Assembly: GCA_009778255.1 (NCBI GenBank)
Contig: WRKD01000168.1
Location: 1-12,063, forward strand
DNA: 12,063 nt
Reading direction: 5' to 3'
Source of the DNA: Bacillota bacterium
Lineage (GTDB): Bacteria; Bacillota; Dehalobacteriia; UBA4068
The notes beneath the pieces were generated by a model. The model saw nothing but the letters and a program-made list of their open reading frames with translations. It had not been told where the DNA came from and did no database searches. How positions within the stretch are numbered: position 1 is the first letter of the stretch; each line of letters begins with the position of its first letter. This document shows positions 6,796 through 12,063 of this stretch, piece after piece. Position numbers and translations under genes: made by a program.

Positions 6796-6988
6796 AAGGA
6801 TAACCCGCAAATTTTATTATTTCTAGTAAAGAGTAGTTAATTCCTGCTTTTTTTATTTTAGCCTGTAAAAGGAATTGTATGTTAAACGGAGAATATTTTT
6901 TAATAATAGTAAATTATGGGCGCCGCTAAATACCCACTAATCACGATCTTCGCTGCCCTTTTTTCGCATTTAGAGATGAGTGATAAAT
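6796..6988. promoter_or_regulatory. Divergent intergenic region with promoters for larE and the coiled-coil gene
   Basis: About 190 bp, AT-rich, between two divergent genes, so it should carry the promoter of the larE cluster (minus) and of the coiled-coil/CBS pair (plus). For larE a possible pair on the minus strand is TTAACT then, 18 bp later, TAAAAT (roughly 6814-6843). It is only a fair match. On the plus strand nothing better than a weak TTAAAC/TAATAG-like pair around 6881-6910 is seen. I see no riboswitch, tRNA or clear terminator. GCCCTTTTTT near 6955-6964 has a T-run, but its only upstream partner (GGGC at 6918-6921) would close a loop of over 30 bases. Confidence 0.4.
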
Positions 6989-7732
6989 ATGTTCGATTTT
7001 TATATCTACTCAGGTATCGGTCTATGCCTGACTGCGCTTTTAATATTTTTGTTTTTTAAAACAGCGGGAAAAACACGCAAACAACAGCTATTAGACCGCG
7101 AAATGATAGCTACTTTAGGCGATGAAGGACTTTTGCGCCTATATGATCAAGCGGAAAGCGATACTGAACGAGACGGTATTATTGAGTTTGTAAAAGAAAA
7201 ATTGACATCTGAAGAACCTGCTAACCCGGTAGCCATAAATATTATGCCGGCAGGTACTTTAGGTGAGGGAGAAATAACGCCGCCGGAAAAAGAAACCGCC
7301 GAGCTCATAATAATGCCACCAGAAGCAGCAGAAGCTGTTGATCAAGATGATAAAGACGCCTCTTTACCTCAGGCGTCGCCTGCGGCTATAACCCACAATA
7401 CCGATGATATGAAACAAGATTCGGCTGAACCCCCGCAGGCATCTATAGCGGCCAATAATAGAAGGCAGGTACCGGGAATGCTTACCGCAGAACCCAAAGA
7501 GGAGGAAAAAGACAGTATCAACGATACCTCGCATACGCAAACATACAAACTTCCTATGGATAAAATGGATTGGGCTGCCGTAGAAGAAGCATTAGAAAAA
7601 AAACGTGAAGAATATGCGCGTATTATGGCCCATAATCAGCTTATACAAAGTGTTTTTTCCAAAATACAGGGCGTAGAAAACCGCGTGGTTGGAGAACTGC
7701 AAAAAAACGAAGAGCAAATAAATAAACATTAA
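6989..7732 (+). CDS. Membrane-anchored coiled-coil protein of unknown function
   Basis: 247 residues from the ATG at 6989; a GTG three codons earlier (6980) is also possible. The purine-rich GATGAG ending at 6980 fits the ATG better. I do not recognise the family. One hydrophobic segment at about 7-23 (GIGLCLTALLIFLFF), followed by basic KTAGKTRKQQ, predicts an N-terminal anchor with the rest in the cytosol (positive-inside). Residues 28-73 look helical (REMIATLGDEGLLRLYDQAE). Residues 75-185 are a Pro/Ala/Glu/Asp-rich linker, likely disordered. Residues 190-247 are a heptad-like helix (DWAAVEEALEKKREEYARI, then VENRVVGELQKNEEQINK), probably a coiled coil. No enzyme motif is seen. It is followed 26 bp downstream by a CBS-pair gene, and the two are likely co-transcribed. 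Confidence 0.75.
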   Translation: MFDFYIYSGIGLCLTALLIFLFFKTAGKTRKQQLLDREMIATLGDEGLLRLYDQAESDTERDGIIEFVKEKLTSEEPANPVAINIMPAGTLGEGEITPPEKETAELIIMPPEAAEAVDQDDKDASLPQASPAAITHNTDDMKQDSAEPPQASIAANNRRQVPGMLTAEPKEEEKDSINDTSHTQTYKLPMDKMDWAAVEEALEKKREEYARIMAHNQLIQSVFSKIQGVENRVVGELQKNEEQINKH

Positions 7733-7758
7733 TCTATGTAGAAAGACAGGAACATTTT

Positions 7759-8217
7759 ATGCAAATGGCCTTTTTTCTGTTGCCCAAAAATGAGACCCTC
7801 CACTTAGCGGAAACAATGACCCTGCGCCAAGCTATGGAAAAAATGCAATACCATGGTTATGGCGCTGTACCGGTTTTAAATGAAGCAGGACAATATATCG
7901 GCACTATTACCGCAGCAGATATTCTGTGGCATTTGAAAGATGCCCACAATGCTAATATGAGTGTAGCAGAAAAAATATTTGTACAAGATGTACCGCGGCG
8001 TCATGATAATATTGCTGTATCTGTCAGCGCCGATATACGTAATATGCTTAAAATGGCTATGGAGGAAAACTTCATCCCCATTGTTGACGATCTAGGGGTG
8101 TTTATTGGCATAGTACGCCGCCGTGAAATAATGGAATTCTATCAAAAACATCATGCCGATTGGTTGCGTAGTTTAGATGCCAGGGGGCAATGGGGAGAAG
8201 ATAAAGAAGTGTTATAA
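7759..8217 (+). CDS. CBS-pair domain protein
   Basis: 152 residues made almost entirely of two CBS domains (Bateman module), which bind adenine nucleotides such as AMP, ATP or cyclic di-AMP and change partner activity. CBS1 spans about 14-60 (AETMTLRQAMEKMQYHGYGAVPVLNEAG, continuing to YIGTITAADIL). CBS2 spans about 75-127 (ISVSADIR-like segment, NFIPIVDDLGVFIGIVRRREI). The N-terminal MAFFLLPKNETLHL and overall size match stand-alone regulatory CBS proteins of Bacillota (CbpB/YkuL-like); ligand cannot be told. ATG at 7759 with ACAGGA at 7747-7751 upstream. No membrane segment or catalytic domain, so it most likely regulates another protein, possibly the coiled-coil protein encoded just before it (inference from 26-bp spacing). 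Confidence 0.88.
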   Translation: MQMAFFLLPKNETLHLAETMTLRQAMEKMQYHGYGAVPVLNEAGQYIGTITAADILWHLKDAHNANMSVAEKIFVQDVPRRHDNIAVSVSADIRNMLKMAMEENFIPIVDDLGVFIGIVRRREIMEFYQKHHADWLRSLDARGQWGEDKEVL

Positions 8218-8219
8218 TC

Positions 8220-9215
8220 TTACTCTCTGTATTTTTTCTTCCATGCGGAAAAATCCCATTTTGATAAGAATCTTTGCGCGGAAGAAAAACCATTAGAAAA
8301 AAGCTCTTCACATTCATCAGAAGTTATATCGAAATCTGTTGTGCTTATTTTTGGTCTATTCTTGCCATTTTGTAATTCATTGGAAATAAAAATTGTCCGT
8401 TCAAAATCCCCACTGGAATTGGACACATGAAAGTTGTCGTGAGCGTCGAGCATTGTGTGTAAAAGAGATATAATATAATTAAGCACATTGTTAATTTCAT
8501 CTGACTGTTTATGTTCGCTAGCCCCATCATAATCTGCGGCGTCTGTAGTAAATTTAAAGCCAAAAGTAGGCCAAGAGGGGTTTTTGCTGTTGTCGTCTAA
8601 AAGCCAAATAGGGTAATTGCTCAATAATCCCCCGTCTACCAAAATATGTTCTTTTCCGTCTATATCTTGAAGTTTAAAAGGCTCAAAAAATAAAGGTATA
8701 CTCATACTCATGCGCACCGCTTTGGCAATACTATACTCGCCGGGATCATAACCAAATTGCTTCAGGTCGCCAGGCAAAACAAGCATTTTTTTCTCTGTAA
8801 GATCCGAAGCTATGGCATTGAACTTATAACGATACTTAACTTCGGCAAAACCGGTTTCTATATCTTTGAAGCGGGTTTTGTTTTTTCTTCTTAATAAGGA
8901 CTCAAGCCAGTTCTCAAAATAATCGGCGCTATAAATACCATAATTAAAAATTACACTCAATACTCCCCCCATTAAGCCAAATTTACTAAGAGTTAGCTCT
9001 TGCTTCAGCTTCAGGTAATTCAGTTCATTCAACTCATTTTTTAATTCATCGCTGCTATAACCTACCGCCAATAGAGCGGAAACAATTGCCCCCGCCGAAG
9101 AGCCCGCCAAATTAACAAATTCGTATCCGGCTTTTTCAATTGCCGCAACCGCGCCTACAAGGCCTATCCCTTTTACCCCGCCGCCTTGAAATACCGCGTC
9201 GCATTGTAAACCCAT
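8220..9215 (-). CDS. Patatin-like phospholipase
   Basis: 331 residues from the start chosen here. Patatin-like enzymes are acyl hydrolases with a Ser-Asp dyad that release fatty acids from membrane lipids. Visible: the glycine-rich oxyanion loop GGGVKG (11-16), nucleophile elbow GSSAG with Ser40 (38-42), and catalytic Asp194 in LVDGG. The MSMSIPLFFEPF segment (170-181) before the Asp is typical. No signal peptide is seen, so it is cytosolic or injected. An in-frame ATG lies 7 codons upstream (9234-9236), but the strong AGAGGGGAG (9225-9233) is nine bases before the ATG at 9213-9215, whereas the upstream ATG has none. It converges on the CBS gene with 2 bp between stops and diverges from pepF. 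The 3' half is AT-richer than the lar genes by eye (several lines near 25-33% GC), which may hint at different origin. Function in this cell is unknown; a defence role is possible but nothing adjacent supports it. Confidence 0.9.
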   Translation of the reverse strand: MGLQCDAVFQGGGVKGIGLVGAVAAIEKAGYEFVNLAGSSAGAIVSALLAVGYSSDELKNELNELNYLKLKQELTLSKFGLMGGVLSVIFNYGIYSADYFENWLESLLRRKNKTRFKDIETGFAEVKYRYKFNAIASDLTEKKMLVLPGDLKQFGYDPGEYSIAKAVRMSMSIPLFFEPFKLQDIDGKEHILVDGGLLSNYPIWLLDDNSKNPSWPTFGFKFTTDAADYDGASEHKQSDEINNVLNYIISLLHTMLDAHDNFHVSNSSGDFERTIFISNELQNGKNRPKISTTDFDITSDECEELFSNGFSSAQRFLSKWDFSAWKKKYRE

Positions 9216-9224
9216 ACCGGCACT

Positions 9225-9233
9225 CTCCCCTCT
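9225..9233 (-). promoter_or_regulatory. Ribosome binding site that sets the patatin start
   Basis: Minus-strand AGAGGGGAG, nine bases before the ATG at 9213-9215. It would fall within codons 2-4 of the longer reading from 9236, which has no Shine-Dalgarno of its own. Confidence 0.75.
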
Positions 9234-9316
9234 CATTAATACTTAATATGAAGTAATTACACTTTCTCATTAGAAATCCTGTTTAATAACACACTAATAA
9301 TCTTAATTCAATAATT

Positions 9317-9325
9317 AAAGGGAGG
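9317..9325 (+). promoter_or_regulatory. Strong ribosome binding site for pepF
   Basis: AAAGGGAGG, six bases before the ATG at 9332. The remaining intergenic bases (9237-9316) are AT-rich and hold no clear promoter match; a small inverted repeat (TTTCT-CATT-AGAAA) lies at about 9261-9274. The ATG and RBS together make this start secure. Confidence 0.8.
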
Positions 9326-9331
9326 ATAAAC

Positions 9332-11155
9332 ATGGATAATCAGCAGCAAAATACTAAGGCAATAGCAGAACGTAACACCATTGAGGCAGCTTTTAAATGG
9401 CATGTAGAAGACGTCTACGCAGATGAAGCCGCTTGGCATAGCGATGTAGAACAGGTTAAAACCTTACTTGATGAGGGGGCTTCTTTTGCCGGCAAATTAC
9501 ATAAAGGGCCGCAAATCTTTTTAAATTACCTGCATACACAAGATAAAATAGGTCTGCTCTTAAACCGGGTTTTTTTATACGCAGCCATGAAGAGGGATGA
9601 AGATAACCGGGTTGACCGCTATCAAGCCATGCGTGAAACCGCCGAAGGCTTGGCGGTGTCTGCAGCATCTAAGCTGGCTTTTTTTGAGCCGGAATTATTA
9701 AATTTTGAAAAAGAAACACTGGCTGCTTATTTACAAAACCCACATATAGCACAGTATCAAGTATATATAGACGATATTTTACGTCATAAGCCCCATACTT
9801 TAAGCCCGCAGATGGAAAAATTATTGGCTGAAAGCGGCGAAATGGCCGCAGCATTTGATAATATATATAGCATGTTAAACGATGCCGATTTGCAATTTCC
9901 CAATGTCCTCAATGAACAAGGAGAGTTAGAGCAGCTTTCTCACGGTAATTATATCCGTTTCCTGCAAAGTAAAGAACGCCGCTTGCGCAAAGAAGCCTTT
10001 AACGCTATGTATGAAACTTATGACGGATTTGCCAACACTATAGCCGCCACCTTCACCGCTTCTATAAAAAAAGACGCTTTTTATGCCAAAGCAAAACACT
10101 ATGATAGTTCGCTTGCAGCCGAGCTGTTTGGCGATAATGTTCCCTTAGCGGTTTATCATCAATTGATTAAAACAGTACGCCGCCATCTACCCCTTTACCA
10201 TCGTTATCTACAACTTCGCCAAAGCATGCTGAAATTACCTCGTTTACATATGTACGATATCTATACGCCCTTATTGCCAAAACGCGAGCATACATATTCA
10301 TATGAAGAAGCCAAAAAAACTGTGCTCGCCGCCCTCGCCCCCTTAGGGAAGGAATATGTAGATATTTTAGCTAAAGGCTTTACCGAAGGCTGGGTAGATG
10401 TGTATGAAAACAAAGGAAAAACTTCCGGCGCTTATTCCAGCGGTGTTTTTGGTACAAAGCCCTTCATATTAATGAATTATCAGGACAACTTAAACGGTCT
10501 CACTACCTTAGCCCACGAAGCCGGACATTCCATGCACTCTTATTTTACCTGGCAAAACCAACCTTATATATATAGTTCTTACCGCATCTTTGTAGCAGAG
10601 GTAGCCAGCACAGTAAATGAAAACCTGCTGGCAGAGCACTTACTGGCACACGCTAAAAACAAAGAGGAGATTTTTTCTCTATTAAACCATTTGGTGGAGG
10701 TGTTTCGCGCTACCGTATTCCGTCAAACCATGTTTGCGGAATTCGAACTGGCAGTACATAAACAAGCCGACACAGGTTTGCCGTTAACCGCTCAATACAT
10801 AAACGAGCTATATTGGCAGCTCAACCGGGATTATTTCGGGCCTGATATGGAAATAGATGAGCTGATAGCCAGGGAATGGATGCGCATACCTCATTTTTAC
10901 CATGCATTTTATGTTTATAAATATGCTACCGGTTTTTGCGCCGCCGCCGCGCTAACTGAAGCTCTGTGCTCGCAGGATCAAATAAAAGCCTCTACAGCGC
11001 GAAGTAAATACTTACGTTTTCTTTCTGCGGGCTGCTCGGCCGACCCCATCGATCTACTTAAAGAAGCCGGCGTCGATATGTCTAGCCCTTTGCCGGTAGA
11101 GCAAGCTATGGCTAATTTCTCCAAAATGTTGGATAGTATGGAAGAATTGGCTTAA
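9332..11155 (+). CDS. pepF: Oligoendopeptidase F (M3 family zinc peptidase)
   Basis: 607 residues, normal length for PepF, a cytosolic zinc endopeptidase that cuts short peptides (roughly 6-18 residues). The HExxH zinc site is HEAGHSMHSY with His395, Glu396 and His399. The third ligand should be Glu423 in FVAEVASTVNE, 28 residues after the first His, as expected for M3. The conserved substrate-binding HFYHAFYVYKYATG (521-534) and SGAYSSGVFGTKPFILMNY (365-383) are present. The N-terminal part (TIEAAFKWHVEDVYADEAAW) starts as M3B proteins do. No signal peptide. It stands alone between the divergent patatin gene and the convergent DUF2284 gene, with its own ribosome binding site, so it is likely monocistronic. 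The last 18 bp to the DUF2284 stop show no clear terminator hairpin. Confidence 0.96.
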   Translation: MDNQQQNTKAIAERNTIEAAFKWHVEDVYADEAAWHSDVEQVKTLLDEGASFAGKLHKGPQIFLNYLHTQDKIGLLLNRVFLYAAMKRDEDNRVDRYQAMRETAEGLAVSAASKLAFFEPELLNFEKETLAAYLQNPHIAQYQVYIDDILRHKPHTLSPQMEKLLAESGEMAAAFDNIYSMLNDADLQFPNVLNEQGELEQLSHGNYIRFLQSKERRLRKEAFNAMYETYDGFANTIAATFTASIKKDAFYAKAKHYDSSLAAELFGDNVPLAVYHQLIKTVRRHLPLYHRYLQLRQSMLKLPRLHMYDIYTPLLPKREHTYSYEEAKKTVLAALAPLGKEYVDILAKGFTEGWVDVYENKGKTSGAYSSGVFGTKPFILMNYQDNLNGLTTLAHEAGHSMHSYFTWQNQPYIYSSYRIFVAEVASTVNENLLAEHLLAHAKNKEEIFSLLNHLVEVFRATVFRQTMFAEFELAVHKQADTGLPLTAQYINELYWQLNRDYFGPDMEIDELIAREWMRIPHFYHAFYVYKYATGFCAAAALTEALCSQDQIKASTARSKYLRFLSAGCSADPIDLLKEAGVDMSSPLPVEQAMANFSKMLDSMEELA

Positions 11156-11173
11156 AATATAGGGTGCCTCTAA

Positions 11174-11695
11174 TTATTCCACAAACAAAGCCGCATACCA
11201 ATTCTGCTGTTCTTCTTCATGCTCTAATGTTTCTATGGGCAAGTTGAAGTGGCGGGCAGTGGCAAAAATATCTATACCCACGCTATGAAAAGCCGGGCGC
11301 GCTTTTTTAGGAAAACGGCAAGGCTCGCCGCTATTACCTGCGCAATCAGCGCATAATTTGCAATCGCTCATCGAAAAAGCAAAATAATAGCCCGCAAAAA
11401 AGGCTTGCCTTTCCAGCTCATATGCTATATCCTGATTTAGCTTAGCTTGATTGCTATGTATGATCAGCCCCCAGCGATAAAAAGAGAGAGTTTCTTGCCA
11501 TTCCTTTAAGCTAATATTTCCCGCACGTGAAGGACAAGTATGCCCTTTGCCCCAGTCATTGCAGCCAAACATGCATTTAATAAGGGTACGGGGGTCGAAC
11601 ACTAATTCGTCTATTGTAAACACTTGCGCATGCAATGCCCCCATCTTAAGCGCTGCTTGACAAAACTTTTCCTGATCCGCCCCTAAATCTCTCAT
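11174..11695 (-). CDS. DUF2284 predicted metal-binding cysteine-rich protein
   Basis: 173 residues from the start chosen here. It has the two cysteine clusters of the DUF2284 family: CMFGCNDWGKGHTCP (Cys41, Cys45, Cys54) and CKLCADCAGNSGEPCRFP (Cys112, Cys115, Cys118, Cys126), followed by KKARPAFHSVGIDIFATA (130-147). These cysteines are thought to bind metal or an iron-sulfur cluster; no reaction is known to me. Found mainly in anaerobes. A frame extension to 11776 would begin at a TTG that is actually the -35 box of the promoter, so it is rejected. The ATG at 11693-11695 has a perfect AAAGGAGG (spacer 7). Gene converges with pepF and is probably monocistronic. Confidence 0.88.
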   Translation of the reverse strand: MRDLGADQEKFCQAALKMGALHAQVFTIDELVFDPRTLIKCMFGCNDWGKGHTCPSRAGNISLKEWQETLSFYRWGLIIHSNQAKLNQDIAYELERQAFFAGYYFAFSMSDCKLCADCAGNSGEPCRFPKKARPAFHSVGIDIFATARHFNLPIETLEHEEEQQNWYAALFVE

Positions 11696-11702
11696 ACTCA
11701 AA

Positions 11703-11710
11703 CCTCCTTT
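11703..11710 (-). promoter_or_regulatory. Ribosome binding site that sets the DUF2284 start
   Basis: Minus-strand AAAGGAGG with 7-nt spacing to the ATG at 11693-11695. Together with the promoter upstream it excludes the longer reading frame that begins at 11776. Confidence 0.85.
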
Positions 11711-11747
11711 ATCTTCCGCACTAAAAAATATTTTGGCGGCTTTCTTA

Positions 11748-11776
11748 ATTTTAAAGCAGCGCCACCCCCCTGTCAA
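11748..11776 (-). promoter_or_regulatory. Sigma-A type promoter for the DUF2284 gene
   Basis: On the minus strand TTGACA (11771-11776) is followed after exactly 17 bases (11754-11770) by TAAAAT (11748-11753). The -35 is perfect and the -10 has one mismatch to TATAAT. The spacer starts with six G in a row. Expected transcription start is near 11741, giving a 5' leader of about 45 bases. The ribosome binding site is AAAGGAGG at 11703-11710. A second TATAAT at 11785-11790 lacks a good -35. Confidence 0.75.
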
Positions 11777-11935
11777 GAAAATACATTATAGACGCCAATA
11801 TTGCTGTTAACGCTCCATGACTCGTTACTAGTGGGTCGGTTCCCCCTTTCTAGGCGGGATTCTCACGTGCTAATGTAGATAACCTATGCTCGGTCGTTCT
11901 GAAAATCCGTGCTACTTGGTTGAGAACTATCATGG
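11777..11935. other. Gene-free stretch next to the right edge
   Basis: About 160 bases with no coding region I can defend. All frames contain stops, although a minus-strand frame from about 11999 to 11862 stays open (stop at TAG, with a tail ending RENPA). The sequence includes a C/G-rich block (GGTCGGTTCCCCC near 11832-11849). I see no tRNA, rRNA or clear terminator. It lies between the DUF2284 promoter and the RHS fragment and may be a rearranged mobile or gene remnant. Confidence 0.35.
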
Positions 11936-12063
11936 TCATGTGGGAAAAGTGTTTGAACGGAGAGATGAAAGTATCGTACCGCTTTGTACATCTCTAACCT
12001 CGTATTCTTGACCAAAGGGTGTGTAGTCATAGCGGATTTGTGTATTGTTCTCGTCTTTCACGG
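11936..12063 (-). pseudogene. C-terminal remnant of a YD-repeat / RHS-type protein (partial at window edge)
   Basis: The minus strand reads in frame from the right edge to a TGA at 11936-11938 (41 visible residues). It contains QIRYDYTPFGQEYEV, a close match to the RHS/YD-repeat core motif (RYDYDPFGx) followed by unfamiliar sequence (SGTILSSLRSNTFPT) and the stop. Intact RHS cores continue after the PFG motif to a RYYDPxxGRF block; none is seen here in this frame, so it looks truncated or frame-shifted. RHS proteins are large secreted or surface proteins, often carrying toxic tips. The upstream part lies outside the window. Could also be an unrelated short ORF with a chance motif. Confidence 0.45.

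Noticed and set aside
6781..6810. Ten-codon N-terminal extension of LarE from a TTG
   Set aside because: The Shine-Dalgarno AAGGAG lies inside it, so the ATG at 6780 is the real start.
6918..6964. Possible terminator ending in GCCCTTTTTT before the coiled-coil gene
   Set aside because: The only pairing partner is four bases (GGGC) over 30 bases upstream; there is no stable stem and no gene ending before it on the plus strand.
11696..11776. 27-codon N-terminal extension of the DUF2284 protein
   Set aside because: Its TTG start is the -35 box, it runs through the -10 box, and the ribosome binding site lies inside it.
11785..11790. A perfect TATAAT on the minus strand upstream of the DUF2284 promoter
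   Set aside because: No acceptable -35 at 16-18 bp; the nearest TTAACA is only 14 bp away. The TTGACA-17-TAAAAT pair downstream is better.
11810..12000. Group II intron or insertion sequence end at the right edge
   Set aside because: A GAAA-loop hairpin-like stretch (about 11959-11983) and the purine-rich blocks suggested it, but I could not find domain V, a reverse transcriptase motif or terminal inverted repeats.
1..12063. CRISPR array, tRNA, rRNA, integrase or toxin-antitoxin pair
   Set aside because: None is visible: no spaced repeats, no cloverleaf or TTC-GA-type arm, and no recombinase motif in any frame that I checked.

Overview
The window looks like chromosomal DNA of an anaerobic member of the Bacillota (Firmicutes), most likely a clostridial or Negativicutes-type lineage. 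The clues are a radical SAM protein, a Nth/DegV/S41-protease neighbourhood, a protease carrying a copper-amine-oxidase-like 'stalk' domain, strong AGGAGG-type ribosome binding sites, a DUF2284 metal-binding protein, and moderate base composition with many in-frame Gly/Ala codons. I cannot name a genus from the sequence alone.

Layout. Positions 1-1009 (+) hold the 3' part of a radical SAM gene whose start lies outside the window. Positions 1020-6780 (-) form one six-gene directional cluster, read from right to left: larE, larC, a HAD-family phosphatase, a DegV lipid-binding protein, nth (endonuclease III) and a secreted S41 protease. The junctions are tight (10 bp, 1-bp overlap, 65 bp, 21 bp, 4-bp overlap), so it is probably one operon or two overlapping ones. 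A 0.2-kb divergent intergenic region then separates this cluster from a two-gene plus-strand unit (6989-8217): a membrane-anchored coiled-coil protein of unknown function and a CBS-pair protein. A patatin-like phospholipase (8220-9215, -) converges on the CBS gene with only 2 bp between stop codons. Oligoendopeptidase F (9332-11155, +) is divergent from the patatin gene. A DUF2284 cysteine-rich protein (11174-11695, -) converges on pepF and has its own near-consensus sigma-A promoter. The last 0.3 kb is gene-poor and ends in what looks like the tail of a broken YD-repeat/RHS protein on the minus strand.

How the genes work together. LarE and LarC are two of the three enzymes that make the nickel-pincer nucleotide (NPN) cofactor of lactate racemase-family enzymes. 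LarB and LarA are not in the window. The HAD phosphatase overlaps larC by 1 bp and could be a general phosphatase or could clear pyrophosphate made by LarE and LarC; that is inference. The remaining genes are housekeeping (base-excision repair, peptide degradation, lipid handling, envelope proteolysis).

Most of the window is ordinary. Points worth a second look are a perfect 18-bp inverted repeat buried in the nth coding sequence, the CxxC...C cysteine pattern of LarE (suggesting an iron-sulfur form), the LarE-LarC-HAD coupling, the coiled-coil/CBS pair, and the RHS remnant at the right edge. Several genes have database-style start sites that I move inward because of the ribosome binding site. 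I did not find convincing evidence for a wholly new system.
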